From assembly GCA_049419605.1 (NCBI GenBank), contig JBMSKF010000004.1, positions 4,111-68,110 of the forward strand: 64,000 nucleotides of DNA, in the 5' to 3' direction. Under the pieces are notes generated by a model. The model ran no database searches. It saw nothing but the letters and a program-made list of their open reading frames with translations, and had not been told where the DNA came from. This stretch comes from UBA970 sp049419605. GTDB lineage: Bacteria; Bacillota_I; Bacilli_A; RFN20; CAG-826. Shown in pieces: positions 16,601 to 24,762 of this stretch (position 1 is its first letter; each line of letters begins with the position of its first letter). A program made the translations under genes and the position numbers.

Positions 16601-17720
16601 ACCTATTTCTTTTCAAATTAAACATCAATCATCCGATTCCTTGGCAAGAACCGGGACTTTAAAAACTCACCATGGTGAAGTTAAAACACCAATGTTTATG
16701 CCGGTAGGAACGCTTGCAACGGTTAAAAGTTTATCTCCGGAGGACATCAGCGAAATCGGTTCTGGGGTTATTTTAAGTAATACTTATCATCTTGCATTAA
16801 GACCAGGAACTGAAGTAATTCAACTTGCAGGTGGAATTCACCAATTTATGCAATATTCCGGTCCAATTTTAACCGATTCAGGAGGCTTTCAAGTTTTTTC
16901 TTTAGCAAAAAATCGGGTCATCACAGAAGAAGGCGTTACCTTTCGCAATCACTTAAATGGTGATTTAATGACACTAACGCCAGAAATTGCCATCACCAAA
17001 CAAAAAGAAATTGGTGCTGATATTATCATGGCGTTTGACGAATGTATTCCTTATCCTGCTGAATATGCTTATGCAAAAGCGAGTACAGAAAGAACCTTGC
17101 GATGGGCAGCTCGATGTTTAGCAACCCCACGGGATTCCCATCAAGCTTTATTTGGCATTATTCAAGGTGGCGAGTTCGATGACTTAAGAGCCATGTCTGC
17201 TAAAGAAACCACTGCCTTAACTTTTGATGGATTTGCGATTGGTGGTACATCGATTGGTGAACCCAAACCAGTTTTTTCCAGAATGTTAAAGGCAGCGATT
17301 CCTCATCTTCCACTTGATAAACCACGTTATGTGATGGGGATTGGTTCCCTTGATTATATTCTTGAGGCCATTGGGCAAGGTGTCGACATGTTTGATTGTG
17401 TATTACCCACTCGATTGGCAAGGCACGGGGCATTAATGACAAGCCAAGGTCGTCTCAACATCAAAGATAGTGAATATGAAAAAGATTTTTCACCGATTGA
17501 TCGACAATGTGATTGCTCAACGTGTAAACGGTTTACACGTGCTTATTTAAGACATCTATATCGTAGTGATGAATTGTTAGGTAAACGCTTAATGTCGATT
17601 CATAATTTAAGGTTTCTAATCAAAATCGTGGAAGATGCAAGAACGGCAATTGAAGAAAATCGCTTTGAAAGTTACGCTAAAAAAGTTTTAGCATCCTATG
17701 GAGATGATCGAGGTTTTTGA
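16593..17720 (+). CDS. tgt: tRNA-guanine transglycosylase
   Basis: A 375-residue TIM-barrel enzyme that swaps G34 in GUN anticodons for the queuine precursor preQ1. The catalytic aspartate region TDSGGFQVFSL (Asp95) and the substrate loop IIQGGEFDDLR are present, together with the second aspartate in GVDMFDCVLPTR. The zinc site CDCSTCKRF with a downstream His is intact. It overlaps queT and its TGA overlaps the queA ATG. No queC, queD, queE or queF is nearby, so the precursor is probably imported. Confidence 0.97.
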   Translation: MDKPISFQIKHQSSDSLARTGTLKTHHGEVKTPMFMPVGTLATVKSLSPEDISEIGSGVILSNTYHLALRPGTEVIQLAGGIHQFMQYSGPILTDSGGFQVFSLAKNRVITEEGVTFRNHLNGDLMTLTPEIAITKQKEIGADIIMAFDECIPYPAEYAYAKASTERTLRWAARCLATPRDSHQALFGIIQGGEFDDLRAMSAKETTALTFDGFAIGGTSIGEPKPVFSRMLKAAIPHLPLDKPRYVMGIGSLDYILEAIGQGVDMFDCVLPTRLARHGALMTSQGRLNIKDSEYEKDFSPIDRQCDCSTCKRFTRAYLRHLYRSDELLGKRLMSIHNLRFLIKIVEDARTAIEENRFESYAKKVLASYGDDRGF

Positions 17721-18745
17721 TGGATATCCGTTTATTTGATTTTCATTTGCCCATAGAACTCATTGCCCAATCTCCTTCGGAAAAAAGAGATGGCAGTCGC
17801 CTACTTGTTTACCACCGAAAAACGCAAACCATTCTCCATAAAAAATTTCATGAAATCCAAGAATTTTTGAAACCAAATGACATTTTAATTCGCAACAATA
17901 CCAAAGTGATTCCTGCTCGATTATTTGGTACAAAAGAGGCAACGAATGCTTCTGTTGAATTACTATTGTTAGATGATTTAAGTCACGGACAATATCGTTG
18001 TTTGGTTGGAAATGCAAAAGTTGTGAAAGAGGGAACTGTCTTAACCTTTGGTCGAGGGGAATTAAAGGCGACTTGTTTAAAAGTTGAAGCCGATGGAGCA
18101 AGAATTTTTCAATTCCATTTTCAAGGCATCTTTCTGGAAGTTCTTTCCCATCTCGGCACGGTCCCATTACCACCTTATATTAAGCAACAATTGAAAGACC
18201 CTAGTCGGTACCAGACTGTGTACGCAAAAGTTCCAGGTTCTGCCGCCGCCCCAACTGCCGGATTTCATTTTACTGAAGCATTAATTCAAAATTTAACTGA
18301 GCAAGGCATTCGTTTTGTTGATGTGACACTTCAAATCGGGTTAGGAACCTTTAAACCAGTGAAAGTAGAAAAAACAGAAGACCATGTCATGCATGAAGAA
18401 CGTTATGAAATAGATGACAATGCTTCTAACACCTTGAATACCGCAAAGGCTAATGGTCAAAGGTTAATTGCAGTGGGCACAACGGCTACTCGAACACTTG
18501 AATCAAATTGGCAAAAATATGGCAAATTTCAATCAGAAAAGGCAAAAACTAACATTTTTATAACCCCAGGCTACGCTTTTCAAACCATCAATGGACTGAT
18601 CACGAACTTCCACTTACCCAAGTCTACGCTAGTAATGATGGTGTCTGCACTCGTTGGCCGGGAAACTTTATTAAGAATTTACCAAGAAGCAATTGAGCAA
18701 AAATATCGTTTTTTTAGTTTTGGCGATGCGATGTTAATTCTCTAA
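17720..18745 (+). CDS. queA: S-adenosylmethionine:tRNA ribosyltransferase-isomerase QueA
   Basis: A 341-residue enzyme that transfers and isomerises ribose from S-adenosylmethionine onto preQ1-tRNA to give epoxyqueuosine. Signatures seen: ELIAQSPSEKRDGSRLLV near the N-terminus, NNTKVIPARLFG, GSAAAPTAGFHFTEALI and the C-terminal NFHLPKSTLVMMVSAL. ATG 17720 overlaps the tgt stop (TGATG). A TTG one codon earlier is less likely. The gene ends 184 bases before rpsJ; no queG/queH for the last step is in this window. Confidence 0.96.
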   Translation: MDIRLFDFHLPIELIAQSPSEKRDGSRLLVYHRKTQTILHKKFHEIQEFLKPNDILIRNNTKVIPARLFGTKEATNASVELLLLDDLSHGQYRCLVGNAKVVKEGTVLTFGRGELKATCLKVEADGARIFQFHFQGIFLEVLSHLGTVPLPPYIKQQLKDPSRYQTVYAKVPGSAAAPTAGFHFTEALIQNLTEQGIRFVDVTLQIGLGTFKPVKVEKTEDHVMHEERYEIDDNASNTLNTAKANGQRLIAVGTTATRTLESNWQKYGKFQSEKAKTNIFITPGYAFQTINGLITNFHLPKSTLVMMVSALVGRETLLRIYQEAIEQKYRFFSFGDAMLIL

Positions 18746-18767
18746 AAAAATTAAACGATTAAAAGTG

Positions 18768-18796
18768 TTGACAAGTGCGATAACCAAGCGTAAAAT
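18768..18796 (+). promoter_or_regulatory. Promoter of the S10 ribosomal superoperon
   Basis: Consensus TTGACA (18768-18773), a 17-base spacer and TAAAAT (18791-18796). The expected start near 18803 leaves a leader of about 127 bases before rpsJ. This is one of the best sigma-A type promoters in the window, in keeping with the heavily expressed operon it serves. Confidence 0.85.
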
Positions 18797-18820
18797 CATT
18801 TTCGTGTCTTGGCGTTGAAG

Positions 18821-18878
18821 TGCGAGGTTGCTGACACACCCACAGGCGTTGTCATGAATGGGTGTCAGGGAATTCGCA
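18821..18878 (+). promoter_or_regulatory. Structured leader RNA before rpsJ
   Basis: Outer stem TGCGA (18821-18825) / TCGCA (18874-18878) encloses an inner stem CTGACACACCC (18831-18841) / GGGTGTCAG (18860-18868) with a two-base bulge and an 18-base loop. No T-run follows. The position suggests an autoregulatory binding site for a ribosomal protein of the operon; which protein is unknown, and this is inference. Confidence 0.55.
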
Positions 18879-18929
18879 TGGAGCTTAAGAAATACACTGT
18901 GAAGATTCATCAAAAGGAGGAAAGAATTC

Positions 18930-19241
18930 ATGGCTAAATCAAAGAAGATTCGCGTTCGGCTAAAAGCTTATGAACACAAGATGTTAGATCTTAGTGTCCA
19001 AAAGTTAGTCGCTGCGGTTCGCAAAACTGGAGCAACGGTAGTTGGTCCAATCCCGTTACCAACGGAAAAGGAAGTCTATACCGTTTTACGAGCGGTTCAC
19101 AAATATAAGGATGCTCGTGAACAATTCGAAATTCGCACACATAAACGTTTGATCGATATTACTGATCACAACAAAGCCACCGTCGATACGTTACGTCAAT
19201 TGGACTTACCAAATGGTGTTGACATCGACATCAAGCTTTAA
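18930..19241 (+). CDS. rpsJ: 30S ribosomal protein S10
   Basis: A 103-residue protein, the usual length, of the 30S head; S10 also serves as NusE in antitermination with NusB. Typical parts are KIRVRLKAYEHKMLD at the N-terminus, GPIPLPTEKEVYTVLR and the loop EQFEIRTHKRLIDI. It is the first gene of the superoperon and has a strong AAAGGAGGAAA ribosome site. Fifteen bases separate it from rplC. Confidence 0.97.
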   Translation: MAKSKKIRVRLKAYEHKMLDLSVQKLVAAVRKTGATVVGPIPLPTEKEVYTVLRAVHKYKDAREQFEIRTHKRLIDITDHNKATVDTLRQLDLPNGVDIDIKL

Positions 19242-19256
19242 GAATAGGAGGCCAAC

Positions 19257-19946
19257 ATGAAAGCATTAATCGGAAGAAAAATGGGCATGACCCAAGTGTT
19301 TGCTGAAGATGGCACGACCTATCCAGTGACGGTCATTGAAGTCTTACCAAACACCATTACCGCAATTAAATCCAAAGAAAAAGATGGATACGTTTCGGTT
19401 CAAGTTGGATATTTAGATGTTGCTGATAAGCAATTAAATAAACCAGCTCTTGGTGTCTATAAAAAAGTGAATGTATCACCAAAACAACAATTAGCTGAAT
19501 TATTAATTTCAGATGTTGCCAACTTAAAAGTTGGGGACAATCTTGATGTTAGTCAATTTAAAAATGGTGATGTTGTTGATGTCATCGGCACATCTAAAGG
19601 TAAAGGTTTCTCAGGAACTGTGAAACGTTACCACCATACCATTTCGCCTAAATCACACGGGGCCTCTTGGCCACACCGTGGTGCAGGTTCGATGGCAACC
19701 GTTGGTCGTACAAACAACCGCATCCACCCCGGAAAAACCATGGCTGGTCATCACGGAAAAAAACAAGCAACCATTCTCAACTTATTGGTTGTTGGTGTTG
19801 ATAAAGCAAAAAATGCATTACTCGTTCGTGGTGGCATTCCAGGACCTAACTTAGGTTATGTCATGATTCGCACTGCTGTTAAAACTCAATTAGGTCAACC
19901 ACTCGTTGCGAAACCCTTGATAAACCGTCAAGCTGCCGCTAAGTAA
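19257..19946 (+). CDS. rplC: 50S ribosomal protein L3
   Basis: A 229-residue primary assembly protein of the 50S subunit reaching towards the peptidyl-transferase centre. It begins MKALIGRKMGMTQVF, and the extended loop GKGFSGTVKRYH to GPRSHGASWPHRGAGS-like sequence and the GKTMAGHHG motif (site of the conserved Gln/His region) are clear. Length is a little over the E. coli protein because of an Ala/Lys C-terminal tail (NRQAAAK). Preceded by AGGAGG. Confidence 0.97.
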   Translation: MKALIGRKMGMTQVFAEDGTTYPVTVIEVLPNTITAIKSKEKDGYVSVQVGYLDVADKQLNKPALGVYKKVNVSPKQQLAELLISDVANLKVGDNLDVSQFKNGDVVDVIGTSKGKGFSGTVKRYHHTISPKSHGASWPHRGAGSMATVGRTNNRIHPGKTMAGHHGKKQATILNLLVVGVDKAKNALLVRGGIPGPNLGYVMIRTAVKTQLGQPLVAKPLINRQAAAK

Positions 19947-19961
19947 AGGAGGCACCACAAC

Positions 19962-20609
19962 ATGGCAAAGAAAAAAGAAGCAAGTTTAACCGTTGAAGTG
20001 CTTTCATTAGCTGGAAGCAAAGTTGCTGATCTCACATTAAATGGAGAAGTATTTTCCATTGCGCCTCACACCCAAACTATGTTTGACGCAGTTCAAGTTG
20101 CCCTTGCAAACGCTCGTCAAAGTAATGCAAAGTCTAAAACAAAGAGTGAAGTTGCGGGTTCAGGTATTAAGCCTTGGAAACAAAAAGGAACCGGTCGCGC
20201 TCGTGCTGGTATGAAACGTTCACCAGTGTGGGTTGGTGGTGGTGTTACCTTTGGTCCTACCGGAAAAGAAAACCATGCGATTGCACAAAATAAAAAACAA
20301 TATCGCTTAGCTTTCCGTTCAGCGCTTTCTGAAAAATTCTTAGAAAAGAAATTACTCGTCGTTGAAGATCTCGCTTTTAAAGATGCAAAAACAAAGAATG
20401 CTTTAGATGCAATGAAAGCATTAAAAATCGTAGGAAAAGTTTTACTTGTCGGTGAAACCTCCAATGAAAACGTTGCATTAGCAGTGAGAAATTTACCAAA
20501 AGTTAATTATGTCACCCGTCAACAACTTTCTGCGGTTGATATCATCAATGCTGATTTTATTGTGATTGCAAAACCTGCAGTGACAAAGATTGAGGAGGTA
20601 CTCCAATAA
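19962..20609 (+). CDS. rplD: 50S ribosomal protein L4
   Basis: A 215-residue L4 that lines the exit tunnel and, in gammaproteobacteria, represses the S10 operon. The tunnel loop KPWKQKGTGRARAGMKRSPVW GG region is conserved (KPWKQKGTGRARAG). A short basic MAKKKEA extension precedes the usual start. Its last base is shared with the rplW start (ATAATGG junction), so the two are coupled. Confidence 0.97.
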   Translation: MAKKKEASLTVEVLSLAGSKVADLTLNGEVFSIAPHTQTMFDAVQVALANARQSNAKSKTKSEVAGSGIKPWKQKGTGRARAGMKRSPVWVGGGVTFGPTGKENHAIAQNKKQYRLAFRSALSEKFLEKKLLVVEDLAFKDAKTKNALDAMKALKIVGKVLLVGETSNENVALAVRNLPKVNYVTRQQLSAVDIINADFIVIAKPAVTKIEEVLQ

Positions 20610-21079
20610 TGGCGCGCACAAAAAAAGTTGCCACGGAAGCAACTGAAGTTAAGGCAGTAGAAACTCCTGTTGCTGAAAAGAAAGCAACTAAAAAAGTTTC
20701 GACCAAAGCAGCCAAGCCTGTCAAAGCTGAAGTGGTGGATGCCGTGAAAACTGAAAAAGTTGAACAACCTAAAGTCGTCACCTCCAAAGCCGCTTTATCA
20801 AGTTTCGAAGCAATCCTTCGTCCACTCATCACTGAAAAGTCGATGAAGGGCATTGAAAAGCAACAAAAAGTCACGGTTGAAGTGGATGGTCGTGCTAACA
20901 AAACGCAAGTTAAGTTAGCCTTTGAAGCCACTTACAAAGTCAAAGTTAAAAAGGTGAATATCGTCAATGTTCGTCCTAAATATACTCGCCGTGGTCAATA
21001 TCCAGGAACCATTTCTGGTTTCAAAAAAGCCATTGTCACTCTAGCGAGTGGCCAAGGTTTGGATTTATTTAAGGAATAG
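20609..21079 (+). CDS. rplW: 50S ribosomal protein L23 with long N-terminal extension
   Basis: A 156-residue protein; L23 is normally 95-100. The canonical domain starts at about residue 65 (FEAILRPLITEKSMKGIE) and continues through the conserved VNIVNVRPKYTRRGQYPG loop. The first 60 or so residues are rich in Ala, Lys, Val, Thr and Glu (for example TKKVATEATEVKAVETPV) and look disordered. L23 sits at the tunnel exit, where SRP and trigger factor dock, so the tail would be at the surface. The ATG at 20609 has a good upstream GAGGAGG site, supporting that the extension is translated. Confidence 0.95.
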   Translation: MARTKKVATEATEVKAVETPVAEKKATKKVSTKAAKPVKAEVVDAVKTEKVEQPKVVTSKAALSSFEAILRPLITEKSMKGIEKQQKVTVEVDGRANKTQVKLAFEATYKVKVKKVNIVNVRPKYTRRGQYPGTISGFKKAIVTLASGQGLDLFKE

Positions 21080-21093
21080 GGAGGTAACATCAC

Positions 21094-21927
21094 ATGGCAA
21101 TTCGTTCTTATCGTCCTTATACACCTTCACGTCGGGAAATGACAAACTCGACCTTTGAAGAAATCACTACACGCAAACCTTTAAAGAGTCTTCTTACCAA
21201 GAAGATGAACACAGGGGGCCGTAACAATCAAGGTGTCATCACCACTCGTCACATTGGTGGTGGTAACAAACGCCGTTATCGCCTTATCGATTTCCGTCGT
21301 AATAAAGATGGGGTTGTTGGCACCATCGCTACCATTGAATACGATCCATTCCGCAATGCATACATTTCTTTAGTTAATTATGCAGATGGTGAAAAGCGTT
21401 ATATTTTATCGCCAAAAGAATTACCAGTCGGAAGCAAAATTATCTCTGGTGAACAAGTGGATATCAAAACTGGTAACGCCATGCCTTTAGCTAAAATTCC
21501 TGAAGGTACGTTTGTTCATAACGTTGAATTGACTCCAGGTCGCGGCGGTCAAATGGCTCGCGCTGCTGGTAGCTCAGTCCAAATCTTAGGTCAAGAAGGT
21601 AAGTATGTTACCTTACGCTTAACAAGTGGTGAAGTTCGTAAAGTATTAGGAACTTGCCGCGCTACGATTGGCGTTGTTGGTAACGAAGAATACAACTTGA
21701 TTAACTTTGGTAAAGCTGGTAAATCACGCTGGTTAAATATTCGTCCAGCTGTTGCGGGTTCGCGTATGAACCCAACGGATCACCCTCATGGTGGTGGTAG
21801 TGGTAAGACGCCAATCGGTCGCGATGCACCAAGAACGCCTTGGGGCAAACGGTCTCAAGGTGTGAAGACGCGTCGATTAAAAAAAGCATCTTCCAAATTG
21901 ATTATCCGTCGCATTAACGATAAATAA
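21094..21927 (+). CDS. rplB: 50S ribosomal protein L2
   Basis: A 277-residue primary binding protein near the peptidyl-transferase centre, standard length. Seen are MAIRSYRPYTPSRR, the RNA-binding HIGGGNKRRYRLIDFRRNK region, and the functionally important MNPTDHPHGGGSGKTPIGR near the C-terminus with its conserved histidine. A GGGAGGT site precedes the ATG. No unusual extension is present, unlike several neighbours. Confidence 0.98.
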   Translation: MAIRSYRPYTPSRREMTNSTFEEITTRKPLKSLLTKKMNTGGRNNQGVITTRHIGGGNKRRYRLIDFRRNKDGVVGTIATIEYDPFRNAYISLVNYADGEKRYILSPKELPVGSKIISGEQVDIKTGNAMPLAKIPEGTFVHNVELTPGRGGQMARAAGSSVQILGQEGKYVTLRLTSGEVRKVLGTCRATIGVVGNEEYNLINFGKAGKSRWLNIRPAVAGSRMNPTDHPHGGGSGKTPIGRDAPRTPWGKRSQGVKTRRLKKASSKLIIRRINDK

Positions 21928-21941
21928 AGGGAGGCAACATC

Positions 21942-22370
21942 ATGTCACGAAGCATTAAAAAAGGTCCATTCTATGATGAATTCTTGATGAAACGAATCAA
22001 GAAATTAAATCTTGCCAAGAAAAAAGAAATCATCAAGACTTGGTCACGTCGTTCCACGATTATGCCTGAATTTATTGAACACACCTTTGCAGTTTATAAC
22101 GGTAAAGAACATATCACCGTCTACGTCACGGAAGATATGGTCGGTCATAAATTAGGTGAATTTTCTCCAACTCGTAACTTTAAAGGTCACACAGGTCACA
22201 CTGCAGAAGATAAAGCCGCCTCAACGGGTGGTGCCGCTCCTGCCGCAGCTCCTGCTGCTGGTGTTAAACCTGCTGCTGCTCCTGCTGCCGCTGCGAAACC
22301 CGCTGCAGCTCCAGCCGCTGCCGCGCCCGCTGCCGCTGCAAAACCTGCTGCGAAGCCAGCTGGTAAATAG
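21942..22370 (+). CDS. rpsS: 30S ribosomal protein S19 with Ala/Pro-rich C-terminal tail
   Basis: A 142-residue protein; S19 is normally about 92. The standard domain is complete (MSRSIKKGPFYDEFLMKRI ... GEFSPTRNFKGHTG). After residue 90 comes a tail of about 50 residues built almost only from Ala, Pro and Lys (repeats of AAAPAAAAKP type). The DNA of the tail (about 22215-22365) is markedly richer in G and C than its surroundings because of GCN/CCN codons. The frame stays open and is followed by GGAGG for rplV, so this is not a frameshift into non-coding sequence. Confidence 0.95.
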   Translation: MSRSIKKGPFYDEFLMKRIKKLNLAKKKEIIKTWSRRSTIMPEFIEHTFAVYNGKEHITVYVTEDMVGHKLGEFSPTRNFKGHTGHTAEDKAASTGGAAPAAAPAAGVKPAAAPAAAAKPAAAPAAAAPAAAAKPAAKPAGK

Positions 22371-22380
22371 GAGGTAATGC

Positions 22381-22731
22381 ATGAAACAAGATTTTGCAAA
22401 AGCAATTGCCTATAACGTTAAGGTCACCCCACGTAAAGCAAAACTCGTGGTTGATCTCGTTCGTGGTAAATCTGTCTCGGAAGCTTTAGCGTTACTTGCT
22501 AACGTGAATCGCAAAGCAAGCAGTGATGTGATTAAAATCATTAAATCTGCGGCTGCTAATGCGGTTAAAAATCACCAAATGACGGAAGCCAACTTAGTGG
22601 TTGCTGAAATTGCCGCTAACGAAGGTAAACGCGATAAGCGCTTTATGCCTAGAGCAAAAGGTTCAGCCTCTAGCATCATTAAGCGTAAGACCAACTTATT
22701 CTGCGTCGTTAAAGAAAGAGCAGGTATGTAA
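22381..22731 (+). CDS. rplV: 50S ribosomal protein L22
   Basis: A 116-residue tunnel-lining protein. The N-terminal helix VTPRKAKLVVDLVRGKSVSEAL and the beta-hairpin region DKRFMPRAKGSASSIIKRK, which reaches the tunnel constriction, are conserved. Length is normal. It starts ten bases after rpsS with TAGGAGG overlapping the rpsS stop. Confidence 0.97.
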   Translation: MKQDFAKAIAYNVKVTPRKAKLVVDLVRGKSVSEALALLANVNRKASSDVIKIIKSAAANAVKNHQMTEANLVVAEIAANEGKRDKRFMPRAKGSASSIIKRKTNLFCVVKERAGM

Positions 22732-22736
22732 AAGAT

Positions 22737-23456
22737 ATGGGTCACAAAATTAATCCAGTCGGTTTCCGCGTCGGCGTTGGCCGAGGATGGAATTCTAGAT
22801 GGTATGCGAATAAGAAAGACTTTTCAACCTATCTTTTAGAAGATGTTGCGATTCGTCGCTATCTTGATAAAGAATTAAAGGAAGCATTAATTTCTCATAT
22901 CGATATCGAAAGACAAAAGACCGACAAAGGCACGAATGTTACCGTGATCTCTCACGTAGCACGTCCAGGTGTGGTCATTGGTCAAGATGGTGCGAATGTC
23001 AATCGTCTAACGAAGCATTTACAAAAAATCGTCAAGTCTGGTAACTTCAAACTTGATGTTGTTGAAGTGAAAGCTCCAGATTTAGATGCACGTTTAGTCG
23101 CTTTAAGTATTGCCAAAGAACTAGAACAACGCGCTTCGTTTAGAACTGCGCAAAAGAAAGCAATTCAACGGGTCAAAAAAGCAGGTGCGAAAGGTGTCAA
23201 AACCTTAGTCACTGGACGTTTAGGTGGTGCTGAAATTGCCCGTGGTGAAGGTTATCACGAAGGGATTATTCCTTTACATACCTTACGTTCTGATATCGAT
23301 TTTGCAAAAGTTGAAGCCCACACGACCTATGGTCGATTAGGTGTCAAAGTATGGATTTGCCGTGGCGATTATGACACCACTGCTCAAGCAAACGATGGTC
23401 AAGATAAAGAATTAATCGATGAACCAGAAGCAGTTAATCCTGCAGAAGGAGAATAA
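22737..23456 (+). CDS. rpsC: 30S ribosomal protein S3
   Basis: A 239-residue protein with MGHKINPVGFRVG at the N-terminus, a KH domain (GVVIGQDGANVNRLTKHLQ in place of the more usual G-x-x-G form) and a C-terminal domain with GRLGGAEIARGEGYHEG and PLHTLRSDIDF. S3 forms the mRNA entry and helicase face of the 30S subunit. An acidic tail ends in NPAEGE. Only five bases separate it from rplV and no strong ribosome site is present, suggesting translational coupling. Confidence 0.97.
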   Translation: MGHKINPVGFRVGVGRGWNSRWYANKKDFSTYLLEDVAIRRYLDKELKEALISHIDIERQKTDKGTNVTVISHVARPGVVIGQDGANVNRLTKHLQKIVKSGNFKLDVVEVKAPDLDARLVALSIAKELEQRASFRTAQKKAIQRVKKAGAKGVKTLVTGRLGGAEIARGEGYHEGIIPLHTLRSDIDFAKVEAHTTYGRLGVKVWICRGDYDTTAQANDGQDKELIDEPEAVNPAEGE

Positions 23457-23459
23457 ACG

Positions 23460-23876
23460 ATGTTACAACCAAAACGCGTCAAATATCGTCGTCCACACTC
23501 CCTCCGATGGGAAGGTTTATCAAAAGCTGGTAATACCGTTGCTTTTGGTGATTATGGATTACAAGCAACCGAAGGAAATTATGTTTCCGATCGTCAAATC
23601 GAAGCAGCACGTGTTGTGTTAAATAACTTCACGAAACGTACCGGTAAGGTTTGGATTCGCATATTCCCACACATGGCAAAAACGAAAAAGCCAGCTGAAG
23701 TGCGAATGGGTTCCGGTAAAGGGGCTCCTGAATTCTGGGTTGCCGTTGTGAAAAAGAATCGCGTCATGTTTGAAATCGGTGGCGTCGATCCAAAAGAAGC
23801 GCAAGAAGCTTTACGTTTAGCGGGATATAAACTCCCAGTCAAAACAAAAGTTATTAAAAAAGAAGGAGGTAAATAA
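23460..23876 (+). CDS. rplP: 50S ribosomal protein L16
   Basis: A 138-residue protein needed for A-site tRNA accommodation. It begins MLQPKRVKYRRPHS and contains GNYVSDRQIEAARV, the arginine-rich RIFPHMAKTKKPAEVRMGSG loop and GKGAPEFWVAVVKKNRVMFE. Normal length. AGGAGAATAAACG forms its ribosome site at the end of rpsC. Confidence 0.97.
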   Translation: MLQPKRVKYRRPHSLRWEGLSKAGNTVAFGDYGLQATEGNYVSDRQIEAARVVLNNFTKRTGKVWIRIFPHMAKTKKPAEVRMGSGKGAPEFWVAVVKKNRVMFEIGGVDPKEAQEALRLAGYKLPVKTKVIKKEGGK

Positions 23877-23878
23877 TT

Positions 23879-24079
23879 GTGTTATCACTTAAAGATATCC
23901 GTGATATGAAAACGGAAGAACTCAATGCAAAAATTTACTCTCTCAAAGAAGAACTCTTTAACTTACGTCGTCAACAAGCGGTTGGCCAACTGAAGAATGG
24001 CAAAAACTTAACCAGCATTCGTAAAGACATCGCGCGTATTTATACCGTGATTCGCGAACGCGAATTAGGTCTTAAATAA
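23879..24079 (+). CDS. rpmC: 50S ribosomal protein L29
   Basis: A 66-residue two-helix protein near the tunnel exit, next to L23. Characteristic are LKDIRDMKTEELNAKI and ELFNLRRQQAVGQLKN. The start is GTG at 23879, with AGGAGGT eight bases upstream; no in-frame ATG exists before the conserved region. It starts three bases after rplP. Confidence 0.95.
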   Translation: MLSLKDIRDMKTEELNAKIYSLKEELFNLRRQQAVGQLKNGKNLTSIRKDIARIYTVIRERELGLK

Positions 24080-24093
24080 GGAGGCAACCACTT

Positions 24094-24396
24094 ATGGAAC
24101 GTGGCAATCGCCGACAATTTACAGGGACTGTGGTCACCAATAAAAACGATAAAACCATCGCGGTTTTAATCGTCAGTAAGAAACCTCACCCCAAATATAA
24201 AAAACTCGTGACTGTTTCGAAAAAGTTTTTTGCCCATGATGAAAAGAATGAAGCAAAACTTGGCGATACAGTTACCATCGTTGAAACCCGTCCTTTATCA
24301 AGAACCAAACGTTTCCGCTTGGTTTCCATCGATAAACGTGGCTTCCAAAAAGTTGAATTGAAGGAGGATGTAACCAATGGTTCAAAAGGAAACTAA
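24094..24396 (+). CDS. rpsQ: 30S ribosomal protein S17
   Basis: A 100-residue OB-fold primary binding protein, some 13-15 residues longer than usual. RRQFTGTVVTNKNDKTIAV and GDTVTIVETRPLSRTKRFRLV identify it. The extra C-terminal residues (VELKEDVTNGSKGN) read through the rplN ribosome site and 20 bases into rplN in another frame, a longer overlap than anywhere else in the superoperon. Confidence 0.95.
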   Translation: MERGNRRQFTGTVVTNKNDKTIAVLIVSKKPHPKYKKLVTVSKKFFAHDEKNEAKLGDTVTIVETRPLSRTKRFRLVSIDKRGFQKVELKEDVTNGSKGN

Positions 24397-24751
24397 TTTA
24401 GTGGTCGCGGATAACTCCGGCGCTAAATCGGTAAGAATTTTCCAATTATTTGGTGGTTCCTTCCGAAGTGTTTCGAGTATCGGTGACATTGTGATGTGCT
24501 CAGTTAAAGATGCAATCGTTGACGGTAAAGTGAAGAAAGGTGACATTGTTAAAGGTGTCATCGTTCGCACCAAAAAAGCAATTCACCGTCCAGATGGTAC
24601 CTCAATTTCTTTTGATGATAATGCAATTGTATTGATCAATGATGATGGCACCCCAAAAGGTACTCGTGTCTTTGGTCCAGTTGCAAGAGAATTACGTGAC
24701 TTAGGTGAAGGATTTATGAAAATTATTTCCTTAGCACCGGAAGTCTTATAA
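24377..24751 (+). CDS. rplN: 50S ribosomal protein L14
   Basis: A 124-residue protein at the subunit interface. The start VQKETNLVVADNSGAK corresponds to the family N-terminus, and GDIVMCSVKDAIVDGKVKKG, VRTKKAIHRPDG and the C-terminal GTRVFGPVARELR are conserved. AAGGAGG (24361-24367) inside rpsQ sets the ATG at 24377, so the 20-base overlap with rpsQ is real. Confidence 0.97.
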   Translation: MVQKETNLVVADNSGAKSVRIFQLFGGSFRSVSSIGDIVMCSVKDAIVDGKVKKGDIVKGVIVRTKKAIHRPDGTSISFDDNAIVLINDDGTPKGTRVFGPVARELRDLGEGFMKIISLAPEVL

Positions 24752-24762
24752 GGAGTGATGAT

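Noticed and set aside
22196..22405. Minus-strand open frame rich in Ala and Gly opposite the rpsS tail
   Set aside because: It is the mirror of the GCN/CCN repeat tract; no ribosome site or family similarity, and rpsS plus rplV occupy the plus strand.
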